Of a stretch of DNA of 64,000 bases, positions 1-7,237 are shown one piece after another (positions within the stretch are counted from its first letter, which is position 1; every line of letters starts with the position of its first letter). The position numbers were made by a program, and so were the translations under genes. Below the pieces are notes generated by a model. The model saw nothing but the letters and a program-made list of their open reading frames with translations, searched no databases and was not told the DNA's origin. The stretch is from JACVRW01 sp963811055 (GTDB lineage Bacteria; Actinomycetota; Thermoleophilia; Solirubrobacterales; Thermoleophilaceae), in assembly GCA_963811055.1 (NCBI GenBank), contig CAWEPQ010000020.1, forward strand, positions 310,001-374,000, written 5' to 3'.

Positions 1-437
1 CCCTGGCCGGTCACCGCGTCGGCGATGCCGCTGAGCATGGCCTCCATCTCGTCCTTGGCCCGCGTGGCCTCCTCGCGTGCGTCGCGCTCACGCTCGAGCA
101 GGTCTTCGCGCCGCTCCCGGTGCCGGCTGAGCGCCACGGACATCGCACCCACGATGGCCACGGCGAGCATGCCGATCACGTGCTGCAGGGACCCGAAGGC
201 GTCACTTGCCGCCCCGAGGGGAACCGCCAGCGCGAACGCGTAGACGGCCACGATCGTCGTGCGCCTCGGTCCGGCTCCGGTGGCCGCCAGCAGCGGCCCG
301 GCCGCCAGCAGCTCCACGAGCACGGCCCGTTCGCCGAGCAGGACGTCGAATACGGCCAGTGCCGTAACGAGTCCCAGAGCTAGTACGAAGGTGTCCCTGG
401 GGTCAGACAGGGACCACCTCGGCGAGTTCGAATCCAA
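1..437 (-). CDS. Membrane-anchored sensor with PAS start, 5' part (cut by window edge)
   Basis: The complementary strand is open without a stop from about 437 to the window edge. The translation has four hydrophobic stretches in its first ~100 residues (for example VLALGLVTALAVFDVLL and VIGMLAVAIVGAMSVAL). A charged coiled-coil linker rich in Arg and Glu follows, then AMLSGIADAVTGQ, which looks like the first helix and strand of a PAS domain. This is the usual layout of a membrane sensor feeding a histidine kinase or a SpoIIE-type phosphatase. The output domain lies outside the window, so the class cannot be decided. The start is uncertain: a TTG at 435-437 lies 15 nt after a GGAGG at 453-457 (both read on the minus strand). 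It is divergent from the metallo-hydrolase that starts at 472. Confidence 0.6.
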   Translation of the reverse strand, partial: MDSNSPRWSLSDPRDTFVLALGLVTALAVFDVLLGERAVLVELLAAGPLLAATGAGPRRTTIVAVYAFALAVPLGAASDAFGSLQHVIGMLAVAIVGAMSVALSRHRERREDLLERERDAREEATRAKDEMEAMLSGIADAVTGQ

Positions 438-459
438 GCGAGTTCGAGCTTACCTCCGC

Positions 460-465
460 GACAAT
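460..465 (+). promoter_or_regulatory. -10-like box GACAAT, leaderless start of the metallo-hydrolase
   Basis: GACAAT ends 6 nt before the GTG at 472 and there is no Shine-Dalgarno in between. The predicted transcription start coincides with the start codon. Confidence 0.45.
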
Positions 466-471
466 GCGGGC

Positions 472-1204
472 GTGGAGGTTTGGGACCGAGATCCCAGCGG
501 GGTCAGGAGGGTGCGCGCGGACAACCCGTCGCCGCTCACTCTGGACGGCACGAACAGCTATGTGCTGGGTGCCTGGGTGGTGGATCCCGGACCCGGCCGA
601 CCCGGCGCATCTCGAGGCCGTCAGGGCGGCGGTGGGCGGGCCGATCGAGGGCGTGGTGCTCACCCATTCGCATCAGGACCACTCCGAGGGCGCCGATGCG
701 CTCGGGGCGCCCGTCACGCTGCCGCGGGAGGGCGAGGAGGTCGGTCCCTTCACGGCGCTCTCCACGCCCGGCCATTCCTCCGACAGCGTGTGCCTCGTGA
801 CGGGCCGCATCTGCTTCACGGGCGACACCGTGCTCGGCCGTGGCAGCGTCTTCATCGCGCCCGGCGAGGGGTCGCTGGCCGCCTACCTGGCCTCGCTCGA
901 GCGCCTCCGGAGCCTGGATCTCGAGGTGCTCTGCCCGGGGCACGGACCGTACGTGTGGGATCCCGCGTCCAAGCTCACCGAGTACATCGAGCACAGGCGC
1001 GACCGCGAGCGCCGGCTCCTGGATGCCCTCGGCGCCGGGCGCCGCTCCACCGGCGACCTGCTCGACTCCGCCTGGTCGGACGCCCCCGCCCACCTGCGGC
1101 CCGCGGCGGCGATGTCCCTGGCCGCGCATCTGGAGAAGCTGCGCGACGAGGGGCGCCTGCCGGCGGGCGTGGAGGATCCGGCCTCAGGCGGGCACGGGCT
1201 CTGA
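472..1204 (+). pseudogene. MBL-fold metallo-hydrolase (LACTB2-like) with a single-base frameshift
   Basis: Predicted metal-dependent hydrolase of the metallo-beta-lactamase fold. The N-terminal part reads in one frame from GTG 472 (MEVWDRDPSGV, then DNPSPLTLDGTNSYVLG and WVVDPGP). The rest reads in another frame (DPAHLEAVRAAVGG, the zinc motif THSHQDHSEGA, the later ligands STPGHSSDS and TGDTVLG, and PGHGPYV), followed by the winged-helix-like C-terminus usual for LACTB2-type enzymes. Removing one base of the CCCGG run near 591-596 restores one continuous protein of about 243 residues. The rest looks intact, so this is either a very recent mutation or an assembly error. The 3' end converges with the EamA gene and overlaps it by 21 bp. 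Confidence 0.75.
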
Positions 1205-2056
1205 CACCTCGCGGTGCACGGCCACTCCGGCGATCACCAGCACCACCCCGGTGACCTCGACCCAGCTCGGCACCTGGGTCAGCACGATCACGCCGATCAC
1301 GGTGGCGGTGGCGGGCAGGAGGGCCACCATCAGCGCGTATGTGGCGCGCGGCAGCCGGGCCATCGCCAGCTGGTCGGACACGTAGGGGATCACCGACGAC
1401 GACACGCCCACGCCGATCCCGGCCAGCAGCGCCACCGGATCGGTGAGCGCGGGAAGCACCGCCCAGCCGCCCATCGGTGTGACCACCACGGCGGCGATCA
1501 GCATCGACGCCGCCAGACCGTCGATCCCGCTCACCGACCCGTGCTGCGCCACCCGGTGAGCGAGCACGATGTAGAGGGCGAAGAGCACCGCGTTCGCGAA
1601 CGCGAGGGCCACGCCCAGCGGCTCGCCCGCCAGGCGCACGTCGGTGAGCAGGTACACGCCGGCCACCGCGAGCGCGAGCGCGCCGAGGTTGCGCGTCGAG
1701 CGGGCGCCCAGCGCCGCGAGGGCGATCACGGGGAGAAACTCGATGGCGGCCACCGTGCCGAGCGGCAGCCGGTCGATGGCGAGGTAGAAGCAGCAGTTCA
1801 TCAGCGCCAGCACGCCGCCCCAGGCCAGGAGCAGGCGACGGGCCTCGCCGTCGAGTTGCGCGAACACCCGCCAGGGCCGCCGCCACACGGCGAAGATGAG
1901 CGCGGCGGAGGCGATCCGAAGCCAGGCCACGCCGAGCACGTCCACGCGCGCGAACAGGAGCACCGCGAACGCCGGGCCGAGGTAGTGGAACACGGCGCTG
2001 ACGACGAAGTACAGGTGCGGCGGCGCCCTGTCGACTGCCTTTGCGATCACACCCAC
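1184..2056 (-). CDS. EamA/RhtA-family transporter
   Basis: A 290-residue integral membrane protein with about ten hydrophobic helices in two repeated halves, the layout of the EamA (DUF6, drug/metabolite transporter) family. Members export amino acids or other small metabolites across the cytoplasmic membrane; the substrate cannot be read from sequence. Recognisable segments are HYLGPAFAVLLFARVDV near the N-terminus, AAIEFLPVIALAALGARS in the first half and PYVSDQLAMARLPRATYAL in the second, as in RhtA-like exporters. The gene is divergent from an Lrp/AsnC regulator 65 bp away. That pairing is typical of amino-acid exporters controlled by their own Lrp-type regulator. Confidence 0.85.
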   Translation of the reverse strand: MGVIAKAVDRAPPHLYFVVSAVFHYLGPAFAVLLFARVDVLGVAWLRIASAALIFAVWRRPWRVFAQLDGEARRLLLAWGGVLALMNCCFYLAIDRLPLGTVAAIEFLPVIALAALGARSTRNLGALALAVAGVYLLTDVRLAGEPLGVALAFANAVLFALYIVLAHRVAQHGSVSGIDGLAASMLIAAVVVTPMGGWAVLPALTDPVALLAGIGVGVSSSVIPYVSDQLAMARLPRATYALMVALLPATATVIGVIVLTQVPSWVEVTGVVLVIAGVAVHREVSEPVPA

Positions 2057-2121
2057 AGGATGATCGGCATTGGCGCCTCGAACAGGCTTAAGTCACGCTA
2101 TCATCGCTCGGATGGCTACGA

Positions 2122-2601
2122 ATGCAAGCCAAAACGGCGTCAATCACCGACGGTCGTCCAATCGACGCCACCAACCGCAGCCTCCTCGCGGAGCTGCAGG
2201 TCGACGGCCGTCTGTCGCTCGCGGAGCTCGGCCGGCGGGTGGGGCTCTCCTCGCCGGCGGTGGCCGAGCGCCTGCAGCGGCTCGAGCAGGCCGGCGTGAT
2301 CCGCGGGTACCGGGCCGAGGTGGACCCGGCGGCGCTCGGCTTCTCGCTGAGCGCCGTGATCAGGATCCGGCCCGCTCCGCGCCAGCTCCCGAAGGTGGCC
2401 GAGCTGGCGCGGCGGACGCCGGAGGTCGTGGAGTGCCACCGGATCACCGGCGAGGACTGCTTCATCATGCGCGCCCACGTGCGCGACGTGCAGCACCTCG
2501 AGGAGGTGATCGACCAGTTCGTGGTCTATGGCCAGACCACCACGTCGATCGTCCAGTCCTCTCCGGTGCCGCGTCGCGGGCTGGCGCTGACCGAGTCCTA
2601 G
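2122..2601 (+). CDS. Lrp/AsnC-family transcriptional regulator
   Basis: A 159-residue protein with an N-terminal winged helix-turn-helix (residues ~14-62: IDATNRSLLAELQVDGRLS, then LGRRVGLSSPAVAERLQRLE) and a C-terminal RAM ligand-binding domain (SAVIRIRPAPRQLPKVAEL, VVECHRITGEDCFIMRAHV). The family binds DNA as multimers and senses amino acids. The start at ATG 2122 is the first in frame. A TATCAT -10-like box (2099-2104) lies upstream. It is divergent from the EamA transporter, so that exporter is its likely target. Its 3' end overlaps the convergent methyltransferase by 4 bp. Confidence 0.9.
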   Translation: MQAKTASITDGRPIDATNRSLLAELQVDGRLSLAELGRRVGLSSPAVAERLQRLEQAGVIRGYRAEVDPAALGFSLSAVIRIRPAPRQLPKVAELARRTPEVVECHRITGEDCFIMRAHVRDVQHLEEVIDQFVVYGQTTTSIVQSSPVPRRGLALTES

Positions 2602-3362
2602 GCGCGCTCGACCACGAGCACGTCCTGCCACGTCTCGGGGCGCGGGTGTCCGCACCAGCCCCCGGGGTGCGCTGAGCTGAGCCGGAGCCCGCCGGCGGAG
2701 AGCCGGTCGACGGCCCACTCGTAGGGATACGCCACGGCCACCTCGGGCGACGAGAGATCGTTCACGAAGGCGGGGCCGACGGGATGGCCGAACGAGAAGC
2801 GCTCGGTGGGCAGTGCCGCGCGTGACTCGTCGGTCAGCAGGAACCAGGTCAGGAGCGCGCGACCCGACGGACGCAGCACGCGCGCGATCTCATCGATGTA
2901 GTGCTCGACGTCGGGGGCGAGCATGTGCGTGAGCACCGAGGTCGCGAAGGCGAAGTCGATCGACCCGTCGGGGTACGGAAAGCGAAACTCGCTCGCACGG
3001 ACCGAGCCGGACGGGTTGTACCTGGCGTTGTGCACGTCCACGCGCTCGAATTGGAAGTTCGGGAAGCGCGGGGTGATCTGCGCCTGGCACCAGCGGACCT
3101 CGTCGCCGACGAGGTCGAAGCCCGCGTACCTGCCGGCGGGGGACAGGTGGCGGGTGAGCGGCACCGCCATCCGCCCGGGCCCGCAACCGATGTCGAGCAC
3201 GCTCTGGTCCGGCCGCAGGCCGCCGAGCCGGATGAACAGGTCGAGGAACTCGCCGCCCAGGCGGGCGAAGTCGCTGTAGTCGCCGGTGAGCAGCTTCCGC
3301 GGTGGCGTGAGCGGGTCGCGGCTCCCGCGCACGCGCTCGAACGCGTCGATCGCGCTGATCAC
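2598..3362 (-). CDS. Class I SAM-dependent methyltransferase
   Basis: A 254-residue Rossmann-fold methyltransferase. Motif I is VLDIGCGPGRMAVPL, the acidic motif II region is YAGFDLVGDEVRW, and motif IV-like FAFATSVLTHMLAPDVEHY precedes the conserved EIARVLRPSGRALLTWFLL. The family moves a methyl group from SAM to a small molecule or macromolecule; nothing local identifies the acceptor. GTG at 3360-3362 is the first in-frame start. An alternative GTG overlapping the stop of the upstream SRPBCC gene lies in another frame and was rejected. The SRPBCC and GYD genes lie upstream on the same strand, a loose co-directional group. Confidence 0.85.
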   Translation of the reverse strand: MISAIDAFERVRGSRDPLTPPRKLLTGDYSDFARLGGEFLDLFIRLGGLRPDQSVLDIGCGPGRMAVPLTRHLSPAGRYAGFDLVGDEVRWCQAQITPRFPNFQFERVDVHNARYNPSGSVRASEFRFPYPDGSIDFAFATSVLTHMLAPDVEHYIDEIARVLRPSGRALLTWFLLTDESRAALPTERFSFGHPVGPAFVNDLSSPEVAVAYPYEWAVDRLSAGGLRLSSAHPGGWCGHPRPETWQDVLVVERA

Positions 3363-3410
3363 GCGCCCGGCGCAGGCGGAACAGGACCGCGGCGCGCAGC
3401 CGCTCGAGAC

Positions 3411-3848
3411 TCACGCGGGCTCGGGCTTGCCGCTCGCGGCCTCCGCGAGGCCATCGAGCGATTCCTTGCTCCAGCGGCGGAAGTAGCTCTTGCCGAGCGC
3501 GATGTCGAAGAGGCGGTCCCCGACCCGCTTGGGCTGCATCCCCATCTCGAGCTCCACGAAGGTGCCGCCCTGAGCCGGCGTCAGCGTCCACTCCGCATAG
3601 GCCCCGGTCAGCTCACAGCTCATCCGGACCTCGCGCATGTCATCGCGGCGCTCCATCAGGAAGTTGGACTCGGCCCGGCCCATGCCGCCCTGCGTCACCT
3701 GGGCCCACTCGTCGCCCTCCTCGAAGCGCTCGCCCCGCACCTCGATCACCCGCGGCCACCACTCCGGATAGTTGCTGGGGGTGGCCACGAGGCGCCACAC
3801 GTCTTCGAGTGGCGCCTCGAGGTGGGCCTGATGGCGGAACGCGGACAC
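3411..3848 (-). CDS. SRPBCC (START/polyketide cyclase-like) family protein
   Basis: A 145-residue protein of the SRPBCC superfamily, a helix-grip fold that encloses small hydrophobic ligands. The opening strand FRHQAHLEAPLEDVWRLVAT, the PSNYPEWWPRVIEV segment and the long C-terminal helix (YFRRWSKESLDGLAEAA) are characteristic. No catalytic residue can be assigned, so the ligand is unknown. The start is GTG 3848. A GACAAT hexamer (3855-3860) sits exactly 6 nt before it with no Shine-Dalgarno, pointing to a leaderless transcript. The methyltransferase follows downstream on the same strand. Confidence 0.8.
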   Translation of the reverse strand: MSAFRHQAHLEAPLEDVWRLVATPSNYPEWWPRVIEVRGERFEEGDEWAQVTQGGMGRAESNFLMERRDDMREVRMSCELTGAYAEWTLTPAQGGTFVELEMGMQPKRVGDRLFDIALGKSYFRRWSKESLDGLAEAASGKPEPA

Positions 3849-3854
3849 GCACCC

Positions 3855-3860
3855 ATTGTC
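3855..3860 (-). promoter_or_regulatory. -10-like box GACAAT before the SRPBCC gene
   Basis: Minus-strand GACAAT, 6 nt before GTG 3848. It is the same hexamer at the same spacing as before the metallo-hydrolase at 472. Confidence 0.45.
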
Positions 3861-3876
3861 CGCTATATGGCGGCGA

Positions 3877-4197
3877 TCAGCCGCCGGGCGGGGTGTAGCT
3901 CACCGACTTCTCGGCTGCCGCGTCGACCTCCTCGGGGGTGAGCAGCACGATCGTCTTGGCCCGCACCACGCCGGTGGCGTTCACCGTGAGCGTCACCGCC
4001 GCCGCGGTCACGTTGTCGGGTGCGTCGACAATCACGTAGGCGTCACTGTCACCGAACGCGAAGTGGAAGCTCTCGAGCGACCCTCCGACGCCCTCGAGGG
4101 CCTTGGCTACGGCGTCGCGGCGGCTCGATCCGCCGGCACTGCGGATGCCGCTGACGCCGTCGGCACCGTACGTCGCCTCGATCAGGAACTTGGCCAT
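3877..4197 (-). CDS. GYD-domain protein
   Basis: A 106-residue protein beginning MAKFLIEATYGADGVSGI, the usual start of the GYD family, a small ferredoxin-like (dimeric alpha/beta barrel type) fold of unknown function. The name-giving motif appears here as FAFGDSDAYVIVDAP. The frame runs further upstream, but ATG 4195-4197 is preceded by GGAGGAGAACGC, an excellent ribosome binding site, and matches the family start. It lies 28 bp upstream of the SRPBCC gene on the same strand, though that gene seems to have its own promoter. No catalytic function can be proposed. Confidence 0.85.
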   Translation of the reverse strand: MAKFLIEATYGADGVSGIRSAGGSSRRDAVAKALEGVGGSLESFHFAFGDSDAYVIVDAPDNVTAAAVTLTVNATGVVRAKTIVLLTPEEVDAAAEKSVSYTPPGG

Positions 4198-4277
4198 GCG
4201 TTCTCCTCCGGCTGGTTGCGAGTCGAGCGACTCTCTCACCTCCCGGGTGGGCAGGCAAGGGGGGCGAGTTCGTGCGA

Positions 4278-4283
4278 GATACT
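4278..4283 (+). promoter_or_regulatory. GATACT box, NTF2-type promoter
   Basis: GATACT ends 9 nt before ATG 4293, in the context GATACTCGACCGGCGATG. The same box and spacing precede five other NTF2-like genes in this window. Confidence 0.5.
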
Positions 4284-4292
4284 CGACCGGCG

Positions 4293-4688
4293 ATGTCGGA
4301 GGAGAACATCGAGATCATCAGACGCGGGTTTGAGCACTGGACGGCCACCGGTGAGATCCGCGCCCATCCCGATTTTGTCTGGGACGTCTCCAATCTCGGC
4401 TGGCCTGACCAGCAGATCTACCTCGGAGCCGAGGGTGCGAACCGGTTCAACGCCGAGTGGGCAGACGCGTGGGATGACTGGACGCTCGGGGTTGAGGAAC
4501 TGATCGAGGCGGGGGAGAGCGTCGTCGCGATCGTCAACCAGCAGGGCCGCTCGAAGTCCACGGGAATTCCCGTGGACATGCGCTTCGCGCAGGTGTGGAC
4601 GTTCCGGGACGGACAGGCGATCCGGATGGAGATGTACGCGAGCGTGGACGAGGCCCTCGAAGCCGCGGGCCTGTCGGCGCGCGAGTAG
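4293..4688 (+). CDS. NTF2/SnoaL-like protein
   Basis: A 131-residue NTF2-like cone-fold protein. It starts MSEENIEIIRRGFEHW and ends DEALEAAGLSARE, both ends matching the other NTF2-like proteins in this window. The middle shows the family beta-sheet (SVVAIVNQQGRSKSTGIPV, then MRFAQVWTFRDGQAIRMEM). Proteins of this fold include ketosteroid isomerase and polyketide cyclases, but many bind ligands only. No Asp/His catalytic pair is assignable here. The ATG at 4293 was chosen over an upstream ATG because it matches the paralogues and the GATACT promoter spacing. It is convergent with the GNAT gene, whose stop is adjacent. Confidence 0.85.
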   Translation: MSEENIEIIRRGFEHWTATGEIRAHPDFVWDVSNLGWPDQQIYLGAEGANRFNAEWADAWDDWTLGVEELIEAGESVVAIVNQQGRSKSTGIPVDMRFAQVWTFRDGQAIRMEMYASVDEALEAAGLSARE

Positions 4689-5171
4689 CTATTCGCGCGC
4701 TCTGGTCGTCTCGAGCGCGGCTACGAGGATCGCCGCGGGGTTCTCGGACCCCCACCCGGGCAGGTCCTCGATGCAGTCGATCTGCACGAACCCGTTTCGC
4801 TCGTAGAACGCGTGCGTCGCCTCGTAGGGCTCGTAGTCCGCGGAGGGATCGAGCGTCTTGACCTCGACAAGCGCGACGCCCCCCTCGCGCAGTTCGGCCA
4901 GCACGTGATCGAGCAGACGGCTGCCGAATCCCGCGTTGCGACGGCTGGGTTCGACGGCGATCCACAGGATCTCCGCCGCCCGTGGTGAGCGCCGATCGAT
5001 GACGACGAACCCCGCGACTGTGTCGCCGTCGAGCGTGACCCATCCGTCATGGCGTTCGAGGTCGCTGCGCACCCGGTCGGGCACATCGTCGGTGAAGAAG
5101 TCCGGCAGCGCTCGGACGATCTCGAGGCACGGTTCCAGATCATCTGGACGAGCGCTCCGCACCCCGGGCAT
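4689..5171 (-). CDS. GNAT-family N-acetyltransferase
   Basis: A 160-residue protein with the GNAT fold: SARPDDLEPCLEIVRALP at the N-terminus, AEILWIAVEPSRRNAGFGSR as motif A (the acetyl-CoA pyrophosphate loop R-x-x-G-x-G-S), LLDHVLAELREGGVAL as the following helix, and HAFYERNGFVQID as motif B. It should transfer an acetyl group from acetyl-CoA to an amine, with unknown acceptor. ATG 5171 gives a normal-length protein. It is divergent from efp by 38 bp. Confidence 0.88.
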   Translation of the reverse strand: MPGVRSARPDDLEPCLEIVRALPDFFTDDVPDRVRSDLERHDGWVTLDGDTVAGFVVIDRRSPRAAEILWIAVEPSRRNAGFGSRLLDHVLAELREGGVALVEVKTLDPSADYEPYEATHAFYERNGFVQIDCIEDLPGWGSENPAAILVAALETTRARE

Positions 5172-5209
5172 ACTCGCTCATCGATGGCCCGCGACTACTC
5201 TTCGTCGCC

Positions 5210-5770
5210 GTGGTAAGCACCAATCAGTTCAAGAACGGCATGCATGTCGAGGTGGACGGCACGATCTTCAAGATCGTCGAGTTCCAGCACGTCAAGCCGG
5301 GCAAGGGCGGGGCTTTCGTCCGCACCAAGCTCAAGCGCTCTCAGGACGGCGCCGTGATCGACAAGACCTTCCGCGCCGGCGAGAAGTTCCGCTCGGTCCG
5401 CACGGAGGCGCGGCGGATGCAGTTCCTCTATACGGACGGCACGGACGCTCACTTCATGGACTCGGAGAGCTACGAGCAGATCGCGATCCCCGAGGATCAG
5501 GTGCGCGAGTCGCTCAAGTGGGTCGTGCCGAACGAGGAGGTCGAGCTCCTCTACATCGACGAGGTCGCGCAGGACCTCCAGGTGCCGAGCGCGGTCGAGC
5601 TTGCGGTGACCGAGACCGAGCCGGGCGTGCGCGGCGACACGGCCTCGGGCGGCGGCGACAAGCCCGCAACCCTTGAGTCCGGCGTGGTGGTTCGGGTGCC
5701 GCTGTTCGTGAACGAGGGCGACCGCGTGCGCGTGGACACCCGCTCCGGCGAATACGTCTCCCGGGCCTAG
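5210..5770 (+). CDS. efp: Translation elongation factor P
   Basis: EF-P relieves ribosomes stalled at polyproline stretches. The 186-residue length and all three OB-like domains match. Domain I has VSTNQFKNGMHVEVDGTIFK and the tip loop HVKPGKGGAF, where Lys32 is the residue that is modified in many bacteria. Domain III ends with VVRVPLFVNEGDRVRVDTRS and GEYVSRA, the signature region. The start is GTG 5210. nusB follows after 14 bp, the common actinobacterial efp-nusB arrangement. The type of tip-residue modification cannot be inferred, because no modification enzyme is in view. Confidence 0.97.
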   Translation: MVSTNQFKNGMHVEVDGTIFKIVEFQHVKPGKGGAFVRTKLKRSQDGAVIDKTFRAGEKFRSVRTEARRMQFLYTDGTDAHFMDSESYEQIAIPEDQVRESLKWVVPNEEVELLYIDEVAQDLQVPSAVELAVTETEPGVRGDTASGGGDKPATLESGVVVRVPLFVNEGDRVRVDTRSGEYVSRA

Positions 5771-5784
5771 GCCGGCGGTTTCCG

Positions 5785-6168
5785 GTGCGGCGCACGGACC
5801 AGCGACGAGCGGCGACCGTGGCCCTCTACCAGGCGGATGTGACCGGCCGGCCGCCGGCCGATCTGCTCGACCGTGACGCCAAGCAGTTCACGCGTGAGCT
5901 CGTGGAGGCCGTGGAGCGCGACCGCCCCGAGCTCGACGACCTGATCAGCCGTCACGCCGAGGGCTGGTCGCTCGAGAGGATCGCGCCGCTGGAGCGCAAC
6001 ATCCTGCGCGTGGCCCTGGCCGAGCTGCTCCACCGCCCCGATGTTCCGGCCGAGGTGGCCATCGACGAGGCGGTCGAGGCGGCCAAGGAGCTCTGCTCAG
6101 CCGACGCCCCGGGCTTCGTGAATGGCATCCTGGGGGCCGTGCATCGCGAGGAGGTGGCTCCCACGTGA
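5785..6168 (+). CDS. nusB: Transcription antitermination factor NusB
   Basis: An all-helical RNA-binding protein of 127 residues that pairs with NusE (S10) on boxA RNA to prevent premature termination in rRNA operons. Recognisable family stretches are RRAATVALYQADVTGRP at the N-terminus, WSLERIAPLERNILRVALAE in the middle and EVAIDEAVEAAKELCS with FVNGILGAVHRE at the C-terminus. The GTG start at 5785 lies 14 bp after efp. Its TGA overlaps the GTG of xseB by 4 bp, so the two are translationally coupled. Confidence 0.95.
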   Translation: MRRTDQRRAATVALYQADVTGRPPADLLDRDAKQFTRELVEAVERDRPELDDLISRHAEGWSLERIAPLERNILRVALAELLHRPDVPAEVAIDEAVEAAKELCSADAPGFVNGILGAVHREEVAPT

Positions 6169-6365
6169 ACCAGCCCGACGCGCTCGAGCAGCTCATCTCG
6201 GAGCTCGAGGACGTGGCGGAGCGCCTGCGCTCCGGCGAGCTCCAGCCGGATGAGGCGGCTGAGCTGGTGCAGCGCAGCGCCGATCTGGCGGGCCGGCTCG
6301 GCTCGGAGCTCGACGCCCGCGGCCGCTCCGCGGGCCGGCTCGAGGGGCAGGAGCGCCTGCTCTGA
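6165..6365 (+). CDS. xseB: Exonuclease VII small subunit
   Basis: A 66-residue helical protein with the XseB pattern: ALEQLISELEDVAERLRSG, then ELQPDEAAELVQRSADLAG, a two-helix hairpin that packs on XseA. Exonuclease VII degrades single-stranded DNA in both directions. The large-subunit gene xseA is not in the window, so the pair is split or xseA lies elsewhere. The GTG start overlaps the nusB stop by 4 bp. The call rests on length and pattern, and such short helical proteins are easily confused, so certainty is moderate to good. Confidence 0.8.
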   Translation: MNQPDALEQLISELEDVAERLRSGELQPDEAAELVQRSADLAGRLGSELDARGRSAGRLEGQERLL

Positions 6366-6388
6366 CGGTCGAGGCGCCGGCCTACCCG

Positions 6389-7237
6389 GTGGAGCTCCAG
6401 CAGCGCGTGGACCGTTACCTCGAGGGGCTGCGCTTCGGGGCCGGCGCCCACACCGCCCGGCTCGAGGAGGCCATGCGCTACTCGCTGCTGGCAGGCGGCA
6501 AGCGCATCCGGCCGGTCCTGTCGCTCGCCACCGCCGAGGCGCTCGGACGCGACCCGGAGGAGGTGCTTCCGCTGGCCGCTTCGATCGAGATGATCCACAC
6601 CTACTCGCTGATCCATGACGACCTTCCCGCCATGGACGACGACGAGCTGCGCCGCGGCAAGCCGACCTGTCACGTGGCCTTTGGCGAGGACGTGGCGATC
6701 CTCGCCGGCGACGGGCTGTTCGCGGAAGCGCTCCGGCTGGCGCTGGGCGAGCAGCAGGGCGAGCCCGAGGCGGTCCTGGCCGCCGTTCGCGAGGTGGTGG
6801 GGGCGGCAGGGGTAGAGGGCATGGTGGGCGGCCAGTTCCTGGACGTGGGCGGTCCCACCGGGGCCGACCTGCGCCGCATCCACGAGCTGAAGACGGGCGC
6901 CCTGATCGCCGCCTCGGTGGGCGCGATCCTGGCGCTGGAAGGGTCGTCCGGACCTGCCACAATCCCGTACCGGCGCTTTGCGGCCGAGCTTGGCGTGGTG
7001 TTCCAGATCGTCGACGACATCCTCGACGTAACGGGAGACGAGGCGGAGCTCGGGAAGCCGCAAGGTTCCGACGAACGCCATGGAAAGGCGACCTACGTGA
7101 GCGTGTTCGGACTCGACCGGGCGAGAGAGCTGGCCAGGGACTCGCATGGCGAGGCACGCGCCGCGCTGGCGGAGGCCGACGGCGACACCCGGCGCCTGGG
7201 GCAGATCGCCGACTACATACTCACGCGCACCACATGA
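6389..7237 (+). CDS. Polyprenyl (geranylgeranyl/farnesyl) diphosphate synthase
   Basis: A 282-residue trans-prenyltransferase that condenses isopentenyl diphosphate with allylic diphosphates. It has the KRIRPVLSL region, the first aspartate-rich motif in IHDDLPAMDDDELRRGKPT, the KTGALI segment and the second motif VDDILDVTGD. Product length cannot be read with certainty. GTG 6389 is the first standard start. The frame continues upstream to a CTG at 6362 that would give LTVEAPAYPVELQQ, and some homologues begin this way, so the N-terminus may be nine residues longer. Its TGA overlaps the dxs ATG (ATGA), linking chain synthesis to the methylerythritol pathway. Confidence 0.93.
   Translation: MELQQRVDRYLEGLRFGAGAHTARLEEAMRYSLLAGGKRIRPVLSLATAEALGRDPEEVLPLAASIEMIHTYSLIHDDLPAMDDDELRRGKPTCHVAFGEDVAILAGDGLFAEALRLALGEQQGEPEAVLAAVREVVGAAGVEGMVGGQFLDVGGPTGADLRRIHELKTGALIAASVGAILALEGSSGPATIPYRRFAAELGVVFQIVDDILDVTGDEAELGKPQGSDERHGKATYVSVFGLDRARELARDSHGEARAALAEADGDTRRLGQIADYILTRTT

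Noticed and set aside
3412..3414. GTG overlapping the SRPBCC stop as the start of the methyltransferase
   Set aside because: It is in a different frame (SLERLRAAVLFRLRRARD). It would need a frameshift near 3360; without evidence from relatives the in-frame GTG 3362 is simpler.
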